Source: JAFGCL01 sp964423835
GTDB taxonomy: Bacteria > Chloroflexota > Dehalococcoidia > UBA2247 > RBG-13-53-26
DNA length: 64,000 nt
Assembly (NCBI GenBank): GCA_964423835.1
Contig: CAYRGJ010000001.1
Span: forward strand, 1-64,000
Direction of reading: 5' to 3'
In this document: one piece after another, positions 1 to 9,004 of the stretch
Numbering within the stretch: position 1 is the stretch's first letter
How the letters are laid out: each line of letters begins with the position of its first letter
Translations under genes and position numbers: made by a program
Notes under the pieces: generated by a model
Database searches by the model: none
Seen by the model: the letters and a program-made list of their open reading frames with translations, nothing else
Told to the model about the DNA's origin: nothing

Positions 1-1687
1 TGTCGCCGCTGAAGGCGTCGCTTCCCACCAGGGAGCCCGAGGTTATCTGGTAGGCCAGGGCCGGGTCGGCCTCGCCGTAGGTCTTGCCGGCGTCGTCGGC
101 GGTGACCTCGATGTCCCGGGCCGCGACGGTGAGCCAGCCATTATCGTAGCTGATATCGTAGTTGCCCAGGCCTTCTCCCCAGATGGCAAACGCGAAGATG
201 CCGTAGGTGCCGGCGGCGGCGCTCGTGGGGGTCCCGGCGCTGGCGAGCACGGCGCCAGTGACGTTGTCGGTGCCGACGAGGCCGCTGGTGGTGAACTCCG
301 TACCGTGGAAGGTGAAGGCGTCGCCATAGGTCTTGACCTGGTCATCAGCCGTGATCGTCAGGCTGGCCTTGCCGACGTTGATGGCGACTTCGGCTGACGC
401 ATTGTCGTAGTTGGCGGTATCGGCCGGGGTGAAGTCCACGTGCAGCGTCTGACTGCTGCCAGCCGGCAGCAGGGCTCCCAAATCCGGGGTGTACGCGAAT
501 GCGCCCGGCACCGAGGCCGTGGCGCAGAGCTGGGCGCTGCTCAGGGCGGTACCGTAGACTATGTCAGCCGGATTGGCCCAGGTGATCGTGGGTGTGGCCT
601 TGTTCACTCTCAGGACCTGGGCATTGGACGTGCCCCCGCCCGGCGCGGGGTTGAACACCGTTATGCTCCTGTCTCCGGCCGTCGTCAGATCGCTGGCTGG
701 AATCTGGGCTGTCAGCCGGGTGGCACTGACGAAGGTCGTTGGCCGGTCAGCCCCGTCGAGGCGCACCACCGAGGCACTGCTCACAAACCTGGAGCCGTCA
801 ACCGTCAGCGTGAAGTCCGCATCGCCCACGGTCCTGGTGCCTGGCGAGACGGCGGTGGTCGTGGGTACCGGCTGGCTTCCCGGATTGAGTGTGACGAAGG
901 AAACGGACGCGCGGTTGTTTGACGACCAGGTAACCAACGGGTCCGTGGTCCCGGCGGCGGCGAAAGCGGCGGAGGCCACACCGTAGTTGAGGCTGACCCC
1001 GGAGACGTCACTGTGCTCGGTGTAGTTCTCGGAATCGGTGGTGCGGGTCCTCCCTGCCCAGCCGGACCAGCCGTAGATGCCGCAGCCGCCAGCTTTGACG
1101 TCGAGCGGCCCGCCGATCGGCTCGTTGTTCGAGTTGTCTATGTATACCCCGCCGGCAGCCGCGATGGGCTTGGCCTGGTCGACTCCGCCGTAGCTGGCGA
1201 TGTAGCCGCGCACCAGGGTATGGGTGCCTGCTACCTTCACCACGATCTCGTTGCCGGCTCGACTGGCGATGCCGGCTTCTCCCAGGTACCCGATCCAGGT
1301 CTGCCGCCGGTTGTCGTTCTGCAGGAAGGCCTGGGTCAGGACCTGGCCCCCGTAGGATGCGGTGAAAGTCTGCCCGCTGGAGCCCGCGGCATCGTAGGCG
1401 CAGACCAGCACCGCCAGCAGCCTGTCATGGCCATCGGATATGGTGAAGGTGCCGGACAGGTCTCCTGTGGTTCCCGAAAGCTGGGGCGCCGCTGGCCATG
1501 CGTCCAGTGGAGCCACCTTCACGGCAGCACTTGCCGGTGCCGGTGCGGACAGGCTCGATGTCACAGCCAGGGCCACAGCCAACAGCAGGGCCAGCCCGGC
1601 CGCTAGCAGGGTCGTTGCCGTTCTCCCTGCTCTGTACGCCGATGCTCCTGACCTCACGATCCCTGACCTCACTGCCCACGGTAGCAT
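1..1687 (-). CDS. Secreted MBG/Ig-like repeat protein, partial (C-terminus off the left edge)
   Basis: One frame stays open from position 1 to an ATG at 1687, giving about 562 residues. A basic N-terminus and a hydrophobic stretch (about residues 28-46, Leu/Ala/Val-rich) look like a signal peptide. Next come a beta-rich N-terminal region (about 60-280), an IPT/TIG-like segment (about 280-380) and Ig-like repeats. The repeats carry recognisable MBG signatures: K-T-Y-G-(D/E), N-Y-D-I-S and V-N-K-A-T-P-T-I-T. The MBG-type repeats begin near residue 440 and continue past the edge. Such proteins are exported and often act in adhesion or surface display; the ligand is unknown. GTG codons at 1672 and 1657 are alternative starts, since the ribosome site before 1687 is weak. 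The family call is firm; the function is not. Confidence 0.75.
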   Translation of the reverse strand, partial: MLPWAVRSGIVRSGASAYRAGRTATTLLAAGLALLLAVALAVTSSLSAPAPASAAVKVAPLDAWPAAPQLSGTTGDLSGTFTISDGHDRLLAVLVCAYDAAGSSGQTFTASYGGQVLTQAFLQNDNRRQTWIGYLGEAGIASRAGNEIVVKVAGTHTLVRGYIASYGGVDQAKPIAAAGGVYIDNSNNEPIGGPLDVKAGGCGIYGWSGWAGRTRTTDSENYTEHSDVSGVSLNYGVASAAFAAAGTTDPLVTWSSNNRASVSFVTLNPGSQPVPTTTAVSPGTRTVGDADFTLTVDGSRFVSSASVVRLDGADRPTTFVSATRLTAQIPASDLTTAGDRSITVFNPAPGGGTSNAQVLRVNKATPTITWANPADIVYGTALSSAQLCATASVPGAFAYTPDLGALLPAGSSQTLHVDFTPADTANYDNASAEVAINVGKASLTITADDQVKTYGDAFTFHGTEFTTSGLVGTDNVTGAVLASAGTPTSAAAGTYGIFAFAIWGEGLGNYDISYDNGWLTVAARDIEVTADDAGKTYGEADPALAYQITSGSLVGSDAFSGD

Positions 1688-1774
1688 CTCGGGTTCACTA
1701 GCCAATCTCAGGCGGACACGGCCAGGTCACAAGGTGATCACGCGGCAGCGTAGCAGACTGGTCAGGCGGCGACC

Positions 1775-2437
1775 TCAGGGTGAAGGGGCTGGCTCAGAGG
1801 GGATGTCTACCAGCCGGTTGGCGAAGGCGAACTGGCATATCTCGGCATCGGTGCGGGCCGAGAGCTTCTCCAGCAGACGGGCGCGGTACGTGTGCACCGT
1901 CTTGATGCTTATGCCCAGCTCATCGGCGATGTCCCTGATGCGCTTGCCCCGGGCGATGAGGCAGACCACCTGGACCTCCCGGTTCGACAGGCGGTCCAGC
2001 GGGGCCATGTCGGATCGGCTCAGCAGCAGCTGCATGGACAGGGTCTCCCTGGCGTCACTGGCCAGGTACTGCCGGCCCTGGGCCACGGTCTGGATGGCCT
2101 CCGGCAGCTCCCGCGTGCCGATGCCCTTGGTGACGTAACCCAGGGCCCCCGCCTTGAGGAAGCGGACGGCGTACTGCATCTCCGGGTGCACCGTCAGGAC
2201 CAGTATCCTGGCCCTGGGGTCGGCCTTCCGGATCTGCTTGATGGCCTCCATCCCGTCCATCCGGGGCATGGAGATGTCGAGGATGATCACGTCCGGGCGG
2301 GCCCGCTCGAACTCGCGGATGGCCTCCAGCCCGTCTGAGGCCTCGGCCACCACGGTGGCCGCGCCGGCGGCCTCGATGATGTACTTCAGCCCGGCCCTCA
2401 TGAGGGCATGGTCATCGGCCAGCAGCACCCGGATCAT
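1775..2437 (-). CDS. NarL/FixJ-type response regulator (receiver + LuxR HTH)
   Basis: 220 residues. The receiver domain has the acidic pair D8-D9, phospho-acceptor D54 (I-I-L-D-I-S) and conserved K104; a LuxR-type helix-turn-helix occupies about 145-205 (L-S-N-R-E-V-Q-V). The start at 2437 is chosen because AAAGGA lies 4-5 nt upstream and the receiver fold begins there; the frame extends to 2464 without family similarity. There is no kinase next to it, so it is an orphan in this window. It is divergent from the SDR gene at 2597 and could regulate it or the catabolic operon, but nothing in the sequence proves the target. Confidence 0.85.
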   Translation of the reverse strand: MIRVLLADDHALMRAGLKYIIEAAGAATVVAEASDGLEAIREFERARPDVIILDISMPRMDGMEAIKQIRKADPRARILVLTVHPEMQYAVRFLKAGALGYVTKGIGTRELPEAIQTVAQGRQYLASDARETLSMQLLLSRSDMAPLDRLSNREVQVVCLIARGKRIRDIADELGISIKTVHTYRARLLEKLSARTDAEICQFAFANRLVDIPSEPAPSP

Positions 2438-2446
2438 GGCATCCTT

Positions 2447-2476
2447 TATATCGCACGCTTGCACGCACTATGTCAA
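2447..2476 (-). promoter_or_regulatory. Candidate housekeeping promoter of the response regulator
   Basis: On the minus strand TTGACA (2476-2471) is followed after 18 nt by GATATA (2452-2447), with an overlapping TATAAA. The predicted start of transcription falls only a few bases before the ATG at 2437, so the leader would be very short. Weak support. Confidence 0.3.
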
Positions 2477-2596
2477 ATTCGATGGCGCTCTTCGCCTGCG
2501 GCGCCCGCAGCTGCTGGCCAACCGGCCGGATATGGCATTCCGGCCGGGATACCGGTAAGCTTGGTGCCCGGGATAACGCCTGGAAAGGAGCAAGAA

Positions 2597-3427
2597 ATGG
2601 GAAGAATGGACAGCAAGGTGGCCCTGATCACCGGCGCGGCGGACGGCATTGGGGAAGCCACGGCCAGGCTGTTCGTGGCCGAAGGGGCCTCGGTCCTGCT
2701 GGTGGACATCGATGACGACAAGGGCCGGGCCGTAGCCGGGGATCTGGGACCAAAGGCCCTCTACAGCCACACCGACGTTACCGTACCGGCGGAGGTCAGC
2801 GCCGCCGTTGACCTGGCCCTGCGCCACTTCGGCCGGCTGGACTGCATGTACAACAACGCCGGGGCCGGCGGATATCCCGGCCAGGTTGAGGACCTGGCGA
2901 TAGAGGAGTTCGATCGCCTGATTTCGCTCATCCTGCGGGCGCCTTTCCTGGGTATCAAGTACGCCGCGCGGGCCATGCGGAAGCAGGGCTCCGGCAGCAT
3001 CATCAGCACCGCCAGCGTCGCCGGGTTCCGGACGGGCGATTCCGACCTGACCTACTCCGTGGCCAAGGCGGGCCTCATCCAGATGACACGCTATGCCGCG
3101 ATGGAGCTGGGGGAGAGCGGGGTGAGGGTGAACTGCATATCGCCGGGCTGGGTGGTAACCGACACCTTCCGGAAGGCGGCGGGCCTGAGCCGGGAGGACT
3201 ACGCCGCCAGAACCCTGGCCCTCAAGAGCCTTTTCGCTACCTTCCAGCCCATCAGGAGGGCCGAGCTGCCTCTGGACGTGGCCCGGGTGGCGCTGTGGCT
3301 GGCCAGCGACGACTCCGCCTTCGTGAACGGCCACAATCTGGTGGTGGACGGAGGGGCCACCAACGGAAAGACCTGGACCCAGCTGCTGGCGGACATGACC
3401 GAGGTGGCGAAGGTCCTCATGGGCTAG
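2597..3427 (+). CDS. Short-chain dehydrogenase/reductase (SDR), classical
   Basis: 276 residues. NAD(P)-binding motif T-G-A-A-D-G-I-G near residue 13, acidic residues after beta-2 (V-D-I-D-D, favouring NAD), N-N-A-G, and catalytic Tyr/Lys in Y-S-V-A-K. This is a typical soluble oxidoreductase of secondary alcohols or ketones. AAAGGAG 7 nt before the ATG at 2597 fixes the start; the frame is open upstream but without family similarity. It is the only catabolic gene on the plus strand here, divergent from the regulator. A role in the neighbouring ketone/hydroxy-acid pathway is inferred; the substrate cannot be read from the sequence. Confidence 0.88.
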   Translation: MGRMDSKVALITGAADGIGEATARLFVAEGASVLLVDIDDDKGRAVAGDLGPKALYSHTDVTVPAEVSAAVDLALRHFGRLDCMYNNAGAGGYPGQVEDLAIEEFDRLISLILRAPFLGIKYAARAMRKQGSGSIISTASVAGFRTGDSDLTYSVAKAGLIQMTRYAAMELGESGVRVNCISPGWVVTDTFRKAAGLSREDYAARTLALKSLFATFQPIRRAELPLDVARVALWLASDDSAFVNGHNLVVDGGATNGKTWTQLLADMTEVAKVLMG

Positions 3428-3554
3428 GCGCTGCTGCGTAGAACCGCATAGGCCATGTCTTCCGGCCTCCCCGGCCGAGGTAGAAGTGCTGGATATTGGC
3501 GTCCTGCCTGAGTCTGTCAGCGGTGTCGCGATGGACAACGCTGCCGTTGGCTTC
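3417..3554 (-). pseudogene. Remnant of a LivF/LivG-type ABC transporter ATPase C-terminus
   Basis: Between two convergent SDR genes the minus strand encodes a tail reading G-S-V-V-H-R-D-T-A-D-R-L-R-Q-D, then I-Q-H-F-Y-L-G. That pattern is the usual C-terminal end of branched-chain amino-acid transporter ATPases (G-x-V-V-x-x-G-T-A...D-x-x-I-x-x-x-Y-L-G). No Walker or signature motif precedes it and no start codon in a suitable place exists. I read it as the decayed end of a lost transporter gene. The stop region overlaps the end of the upstream SDR gene by 11 nt. It could be chance similarity. Confidence 0.4.
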
Positions 3555-3604
3555 ATGCCTGCCTGACATGCAGACAGGTTGGGGCGCATCACCGGCCGTG
3601 CTGA

Positions 3605-4378
3605 TCACGCCCCGGGAGCTTGCTTGGGGGGCACCACTGTCTGGCATGACCACCCACCGTCAACCAGCAGGTACGTCCCATTGACGTAGGAGGCGTCGTC
3701 AGAGACCAGGAAGAGGGCCGCATTGGCGATCTCCTTCGGTCTTCCCGGTCTTCCCTGGGGGATGAAGTCCACCTGAAGGTAGTCGAACATCTCAGCGGGC
3801 ATCATCCCGGTGACCGTCATGCCGGGGCAGATGGCATTGGCCCTGATGTTCTGCTTGGCGTACTCCGCGGCTATCGTCTTGCACAGAAGGATCATCCCGG
3901 CCTTGGACGCAGAGTACGGGGAGAATGTCGGCACCGCGCCGATGCCGTTGGCCGACGAGGTGTTGAGGATAACCCCGCCACCCTGTTTTATCATGATGGG
4001 TATAGCCAGCCTTGAGGCCAGGAAGGCGCTCTTCAGGTTGGTATCCAGGACAGCGTCCCAGTCCCCTTCAGTGAGATCGGCGACGAGGCCCAGTCTGCCG
4101 ACGCCCGCGTTGTTGTGAAGAATGTCCAACCGCCCAAAGGTATCCACGGTCTGTCTCACCATCATCTCCACCTCGGCCGCTCTGGACACATCGGCCTTGA
4201 TGGCGATGGCCTCTCCCTTGTTCTTCCTGATCTCAGCCACCGTCTTCTCTGCGGTCTCTATTATGCAGTCGACCACGCTGACCCTGGCCCCCTCCCGGGC
4301 GAACAGTATGGCGGTCGCCCGGCCTATGCCGGAGCCGGCTCCAGTGATCAGGGCTACCTTGCCGTCGAGCTTGCCCAC
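3605..4378 (-). CDS. SDR family oxidoreductase
   Basis: 257 residues starting with GTG at 4378, chosen because GGAGGT sits 5 nt upstream; the open frame extends to 4459 without conserved sequence. Motifs: T-G-A-G-S-G-I-G, H-N-N-A-G, catalytic Y-S-A-S-K, and the C-terminal V-D-G-G-W usual in FabG-like enzymes. It is the last gene of the minus-strand catabolic operon, 73 nt after the hydroxyacyl-CoA dehydrogenase. The likely role is NAD(P)-dependent oxidation or reduction of a hydroxy/keto intermediate. Specificity is unknown. Confidence 0.88.
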   Translation of the reverse strand: MGKLDGKVALITGAGSGIGRATAILFAREGARVSVVDCIIETAEKTVAEIRKNKGEAIAIKADVSRAAEVEMMVRQTVDTFGRLDILHNNAGVGRLGLVADLTEGDWDAVLDTNLKSAFLASRLAIPIMIKQGGGVILNTSSANGIGAVPTFSPYSASKAGMILLCKTIAAEYAKQNIRANAICPGMTVTGMMPAEMFDYLQVDFIPQGRPGRPKEIANAALFLVSDDASYVNGTYLLVDGGWSCQTVVPPKQAPGA

Positions 4379-4451
4379 TTTGCACCTCCGTCCCTCGAGT
4401 CTTTGTGTTGCTTTTGCGGTCATGCTCCCGACCGCGCCGGCCGGCCGGATC

Positions 4452-5417
4452 TCATTCATCGGAGTGAACAGCGTTCTTCCTGTCGCTTTTCAGGAAGCTT
4501 ATCAGCAGGTCCTCCCTCGCCTTCAGCAACTGCCGCGCGGATTCGGGCGGCAGTTCATACAGGCCTCTTCCACTCTTGGCGCCAAGCCTGCCGTTCTTGA
4601 CCGCGTCAGCCAGCAGGGCAGACGCCTCACCAGAGCTGCACAGCTCCTTCATGAGGTACTCCGAGATGGCCAGGAACACGTCCAGGCCGCCCAGATCGGC
4701 CGACTCCAGGGGGCCGGTAACCGGCAGGCGCCGCCCGAAACTCGCCTTGCAGGCGGTGTCCACGTCTTCCTTGCTGGCAATCCCCTGCTCGACTATATAG
4801 AGCGCCTCGCGCAGCAGGGCAAACTGAAGCCTGTTTCCGATGAATCCCGGGGCGTCCTTCTTCAGGACCACCGGCGTCTTGCCGATGCGCACCATGAGCG
4901 CCCTGGTGATGCTGATGGTCTCCTCCGAGACCTCCGGGTTGCCCACTATCTCCACCAGGGGCACCAGGGGGGGAGGGTTCCAGAAGTGCGTCACTACCAT
5001 CCTGTCCGGGCGGCGAGCGCCTGAGGCAATCTGGGTGATGCTGAGGCCAGAGGTGTTTGTCGCCAGGATGGCAGTGCTGCGGGCGGCCCTGTCCAGCCTG
5101 GCGAAGATCTCTCTCTTGAGGTCCAGGTTCTCGGCCACTGACTCCACCACGAAATCGGCATACCGCACCGACTCTTCGAAATCCGTCCCGCCCTTTACCC
5201 TGGACAGGATCCCTGAACGTTCTTCAGGACCTATCAGCCTGTGCCTGGAGAAGCTCTTGAGGCTGGATTCCAGACGGTTGAGCCCGCGTTGGACGCTTTC
5301 CTCGGTCCGCGCCCATATTCTGACGCTGTAGCCTGCGTGCGCGAAGACTTGGGCAATGCCCGGGGCCATGGTACCGGTCCCCAGCACTGCTACCTTCCGG
5401 ATGTCCTCCAGGTTCAT
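4452..5417 (-). CDS. 3-hydroxyacyl-CoA dehydrogenase (PaaH/FadB-C type)
   Basis: 321 residues. N-terminal Rossmann domain with G-T-G-T-M-A-P-G-I-A, then A-T-N-T-S-G-L, then the family's H-F-W-N-P-P segment holding the catalytic His, and the C-terminal helical domain beginning G-F-I-G-N-R-L-Q. It interconverts 3-hydroxyacyl-CoA and 3-ketoacyl-CoA using NAD. AGGAGGAA 6-7 nt upstream selects the ATG at 5417 over the one at 5435. It lies 35 nt downstream of the CoA-transferase gene in the same direction, consistent with handling the CoA thioesters made there. Confidence 0.9.
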   Translation of the reverse strand: MNLEDIRKVAVLGTGTMAPGIAQVFAHAGYSVRIWARTEESVQRGLNRLESSLKSFSRHRLIGPEERSGILSRVKGGTDFEESVRYADFVVESVAENLDLKREIFARLDRAARSTAILATNTSGLSITQIASGARRPDRMVVTHFWNPPPLVPLVEIVGNPEVSEETISITRALMVRIGKTPVVLKKDAPGFIGNRLQFALLREALYIVEQGIASKEDVDTACKASFGRRLPVTGPLESADLGGLDVFLAISEYLMKELCSSGEASALLADAVKNGRLGAKSGRGLYELPPESARQLLKAREDLLISFLKSDRKNAVHSDE

Positions 5418-5452
5418 GTGTGTTTCCTCCTGCATCTCACGGTCTCTCGACC

Positions 5453-7024
5453 TTAAGGGCGTCTTCTGCCGAATTCCGCTGCAATATCCATCGGCCGGTC
5501 CACGAATATCCGCGGATCCATGGTCTTGAGGTCAGGGGAAATGAGGGGCCGGAACTCCATTTGCCCTACTACGTCCCTCTCCAGGTCCACCCCCGGTGCG
5601 ATCTCCACCAGCATCAGCCCCCGGGGGCCAAGCTCGAAGACGGCCCGCTCCGTGATGTAAAGCACCCGCTGGCCCCTGCTGGCGGCATACTCGCCGCTGA
5701 AGGTTACCTGCCCCACCCGGGCAAGGAACTTCTTGACCTTCCCCTCTTTGATGACTCTCAGCCTGCCGGATTCGACGGCCACCTCCAGCCCACCGGCCGT
5801 CAGCGATCCCATGAACGTCACCTCCTTGGCGTTCTGGGTTATGTTGATGAACCCGCCCGCCCCGGCGATGCGGGTCCCCAGGTGGCTGACGTTCACGTTG
5901 CCTTCGTGATCGGCTTGACCGAGGCCCAGGAACGCCCGGTCCACGCCGCCGCCGTCGTAGTAGTCGAACTGGTAGGCCTGGTCCAGGATGGCATCCGGGT
6001 TGAAGGAGCATCCGAAGCTGAGCCCTCCCGCTGGGACACCGCCGACCGGCCCCGCCTCCACCGTGAGGTTGAGGAGGTTGCAGATGTTCTCCTCGTTGGC
6101 CACGCTGGCCACGCCCTCGGGCATCCCGATGCCCAGATTGACCACCGCCGCCGGGAAGAGCTCCATGGCCGCCCGCCGTGCGGTTATCTTGCGTTCGTTC
6201 AGAGGAAGCGCAGGGATGGACGCCAGCGGCAACCTCACCTCGCCCGAATAGGCTGGACTGTAGAAGGTGTCAAACGTCTGCCAGTGGTTCTCCGGCCTGG
6301 CCGGCACTACGGCATCAACGAAGATGCCGGGCACCACCACGTTTCTACAAGGCAGGCTCCTGGCGGCCGCGACCCTCTCTACCTGGGCTATAGTAATGCC
6401 GCCGGAGTTCTTGGCCGCCTGGGCAACAGACAGCGCCTCCAGCCGGAGCGCCTCTTTCTCGTAGCTGACGTTGCCCAGCTCATCGGCCGTCGTGCCGCGG
6501 ATCAGGGCCACATTGATGGGGAAAGAGTGGTACAGCAGTTGCTCCCTGCCCCTGACGGTGATCACCTCCACCAGGTCTTCAGCGGCCGACCGACTGAGCC
6601 TCCCCCCTTCCAGGCGGGGGTCGACGAAGGTCTTGAGACCAACGTGGCTCATCAGGCCGGGCCTTCCCCCGGCAATGGCCCGGTAGAGCTGGCAGATGAC
6701 GCCCTGGGGAAAGCAGTAAGCCTCGATCTTGTTGTCGATGGCCATCTGTCCCAGCTTCGGCGCCAGGTTCCAGTGGCCTCCGATCACCCTCCTGACGAGC
6801 CCTTCATGGGCCAGGTGGTTCATGCCGCGGTCCTTCCCGTCTCCCTGTCCAGCCGCGTAGACCACGGTCAGGTTTCGGGGTCTGCCCTGGTGCAGAAAGA
6901 CCTCCTCAATGGCGGCCGTGATCTCTTCAGGATGACCGACGCCCACGAAGCCGCAGACGGCCACCGTGTCCCCATCTCTTATGAGTCTAACCGCTTCCTC
7001 GGCGGTGATAATGGGCTTGTTCAT
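5453..7024 (-). CDS. Fused-subunit acyl-CoA:carboxylate CoA-transferase (propionate/acetoacetate CoA-transferase family)
   Basis: 523 residues, the size of single-chain family I CoA-transferases in which the A and B subunits are fused. The N-terminal half carries G-F-V-G-V-G-H-P-E (substrate loop). The C-terminal half carries N-L-G-I-G-M-P-E-G and T-V-E-A-G, whose Glu323 matches the catalytic glutamate position of clostridial propionate CoA-transferase. It moves CoA between acetyl-, acetoacetyl- or other acyl-CoA and a free acid. In this operon the likely acceptor is acetoacetate or the acid made upstream. Start at 7024 (M-N-K-P); the ribosome site GGAGAGAGG is rather far upstream. Confidence 0.88.
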   Translation of the reverse strand: MNKPIITAEEAVRLIRDGDTVAVCGFVGVGHPEEITAAIEEVFLHQGRPRNLTVVYAAGQGDGKDRGMNHLAHEGLVRRVIGGHWNLAPKLGQMAIDNKIEAYCFPQGVICQLYRAIAGGRPGLMSHVGLKTFVDPRLEGGRLSRSAAEDLVEVITVRGREQLLYHSFPINVALIRGTTADELGNVSYEKEALRLEALSVAQAAKNSGGITIAQVERVAAARSLPCRNVVVPGIFVDAVVPARPENHWQTFDTFYSPAYSGEVRLPLASIPALPLNERKITARRAAMELFPAAVVNLGIGMPEGVASVANEENICNLLNLTVEAGPVGGVPAGGLSFGCSFNPDAILDQAYQFDYYDGGGVDRAFLGLGQADHEGNVNVSHLGTRIAGAGGFINITQNAKEVTFMGSLTAGGLEVAVESGRLRVIKEGKVKKFLARVGQVTFSGEYAASRGQRVLYITERAVFELGPRGLMLVEIAPGVDLERDVVGQMEFRPLISPDLKTMDPRIFVDRPMDIAAEFGRRRP

Positions 7025-7122
7025 ATGCAAGGAATCCTCTCTCCAGCCTCCAGGGGGATGCCGGTCTCCGGCATCCCCCTGTCTTCGCAATCAGTTCCTG
7101 CCCGGAGCGGCGGGCTGCCAGG

Positions 7123-8088
7123 TCAATACTTGGTCGGCGTTTCGGATATCCCCATCATCTGCCGCGCCTGCTTCGGCGTGGCTATCTCCCGGCCCATGTC
7201 GCGGGCCATGCGGACTACCCTCTCGACGAGCTGCGCGTTGTTCTTGCAGAGCTCGCCCTTCTTGTAGAGGATGGTGTCCTCCATCCCGGTCCGGACGTTG
7301 ATGCCCATCAGGATACCCAGGGCGCACATGATAGGGCTGAAAAGGCCCACGCCCAGCACGCTGTAGACACCGTCCTTGGGACCGTGCTCCACCAGGTGGA
7401 TCACCTCTTTGATGGTGGCCCTGGCCCCGCTGCTGTAGCCCATGACCGCCTGCATGAGGTAGGGGGGCTTTATGAGCTTCAAATCAATGAGGTTATTCAC
7501 CAGGTCGTAATCGCCCGTAGACCAGAGCTCCATCTCCGGTTTGATGTTGTGCTCGAGCATGGCCTTGGCGAACTTCTCGGTCTCCTTGAAGGACGTGCCC
7601 TGCACCGCTTCGAAGGCCACTTCCTGCTCCCGAACGCCGGTGAGCGGCGGCAGCCGTTTCTTCAGGGTGAAACGGGTCACCGTTCTTCCCATGTCCAGGC
7701 TGCAGGTTTCCGGGTTGGCCCAGATGGGCGCCATGCGGTTTTCGTCGGTGGCGTCCATGCCCAGGCCGCCGCCGGTGGTGTTGTTGATGATGATCTCGGG
7801 GCACTTCTCCCGGATCATGCCGTTCACCTTGAAGTACTCCTTGGGATCGGGGGAGGCAAAGCCCAGGGCCTTGGCCTGCCGAACGTGCAGGTGCACCTGC
7901 GTGGCGCCGAGCTTGTAGCAGTCGTAGATCTGCTGGACCTGCTCCTCGGCGGACTCGGGGTGGTCGGGATGGGTCTCCTTGCCCTGCACGCCGCCGGTAA
8001 CGGCCACGGTGATGATCAGCGGGGGCAGGCTCTGTTTCGCGGTCAGCTTGAGCCATTGCATGTAGTCGCCGGGGTCGAAGGTTTCCAT
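7123..8088 (-). CDS. Beta-keto acid cleavage enzyme family protein (BKACE, DUF849)
   Basis: 321 residues, the usual length for this TIM-barrel family. The zinc-binding pair is visible in V-H-L-H-V-R, and N-N-T-T-G-G-G, P-E-M-E-L and the G-V-G fold signatures follow. Characterised members (Kce and relatives) condense a beta-keto acid with acetyl-CoA and cleave it to acetoacetate plus a new acyl-CoA, with Zn2+. AGGAGAG 6 nt before the ATG at 8088 fixes the start. It sits between the carboxylase/SDR genes and the CoA-transferase. That is where such an enzyme would act if the carboxylase makes the beta-keto acid. The exact substrate is unknown. Confidence 0.88.
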   Translation of the reverse strand: METFDPGDYMQWLKLTAKQSLPPLIITVAVTGGVQGKETHPDHPESAEEQVQQIYDCYKLGATQVHLHVRQAKALGFASPDPKEYFKVNGMIREKCPEIIINNTTGGGLGMDATDENRMAPIWANPETCSLDMGRTVTRFTLKKRLPPLTGVREQEVAFEAVQGTSFKETEKFAKAMLEHNIKPEMELWSTGDYDLVNNLIDLKLIKPPYLMQAVMGYSSGARATIKEVIHLVEHGPKDGVYSVLGVGLFSPIMCALGILMGINVRTGMEDTILYKKGELCKNNAQLVERVVRMARDMGREIATPKQARQMMGISETPTKY

Positions 8089-8157
8089 AGTCTCTCTCCT
8101 TTCCGTTATGAACCGGGCGCGGGCATGCCCGTGGTACATCCCTGTGGGCCGCAATAC

Positions 8158-8964
8158 TCAGGTGAGAAGGTATCCCCCGTCCACCATTATCAGCTCGCCA
8201 GTCACGTAGTCGGCGGCCTTGCTCACCAGGAACAGGGCCACCCCGGCGATGTCATCCGGTTCCCCCATGCGGCCCAGGGGAACCCGCGGGTAAACGGTGG
8301 CCTGCAGCAGCTGGTCGCAGGTCATCCCGGCAGGCTCGTAGAAGCCCCTGAGCTCCTTCTCCAGCCCTGGCGTCCACACGGTCCCGGGGGCGATGGCGTT
8401 CACGTTGATCTTGTGCGGCGCCAGCTCCAGTGCCAGCGACTTGCTGAGCATCACCACCCCACCCTTGGAAGAGGCATAGTGGCCATGCATGACCACCGGA
8501 TGCACAGCCTCCAGGGAGGCGATGTTGACCATCCTGCCCCCTTTCCCGCCCTTGATCATCTCCCGGGCCGCCGCCTGGGCGAAGAACAGGTATCCCCGCA
8601 GGTTGGTGCTCATGACCCTTTCCCAGACGTCCTCGGTCAGGTCCATTAATTGCACCGCCGGATAGATGCCGGCGTCGTTCACCAGGATGTCAAGGCTGCC
8701 GAACTCCGACACAGCCCCCTGGCAGGCCCTGGCGGCATCGGTCGAGCTGCGCACGTCGGCATGGATGGCTGTGGCCTTGCCGCCTCCATTCCGGATCTCT
8801 TTCACGGTGACGGAGGCTCCGGCATCATCAATGTCCACCACGGAAACCCCCGCGCCCGCCTGGGCCAGCCTCCTGGCTATGGCCCGGCCTATGCCCGAGC
8901 CTCCGCCGGTCACCACCGCGGACTTCCCCGAGAGATCGAACAGCTCCAGTATCGGACTGGACAT
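8158..8964 (-). CDS. SDR family oxidoreductase (paralogue of the gene at 13529)
   Basis: 268 residues. T-G-G-G-S-G-I-G cofactor loop, V-D-I-D-D after beta-2, V-N-D-A-G in place of the common NNAG, and catalytic Y-A-S-S-K. AAGGAGG precedes two adjacent ATG codons (8967, 8964); the second has the better spacing. It resembles the SDR at the head of the operon (13529-14332) through H-Y-x-(A)-S-(S)-K-G-G and E-L-A-P-H, so the two probably arose by duplication and may oxidise related hydroxy compounds or different stereoisomers. Confidence 0.87.
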   Translation of the reverse strand: MSSPILELFDLSGKSAVVTGGGSGIGRAIARRLAQAGAGVSVVDIDDAGASVTVKEIRNGGGKATAIHADVRSSTDAARACQGAVSEFGSLDILVNDAGIYPAVQLMDLTEDVWERVMSTNLRGYLFFAQAAAREMIKGGKGGRMVNIASLEAVHPVVMHGHYASSKGGVVMLSKSLALELAPHKINVNAIAPGTVWTPGLEKELRGFYEPAGMTCDQLLQATVYPRVPLGRMGEPDDIAGVALFLVSKAADYVTGELIMVDGGYLLT

Positions 8965-9004
8965 CATTCCCTCCTTCAATGGCCGTGCCCCGCTGAGGTT
9001 CTGA

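Noticed and set aside
5420..7267. 615-codon plus-strand open frame
   Set aside because: Antisense to the CoA-transferase gene, which has complete catalytic motifs; no conserved sequence on the plus strand.
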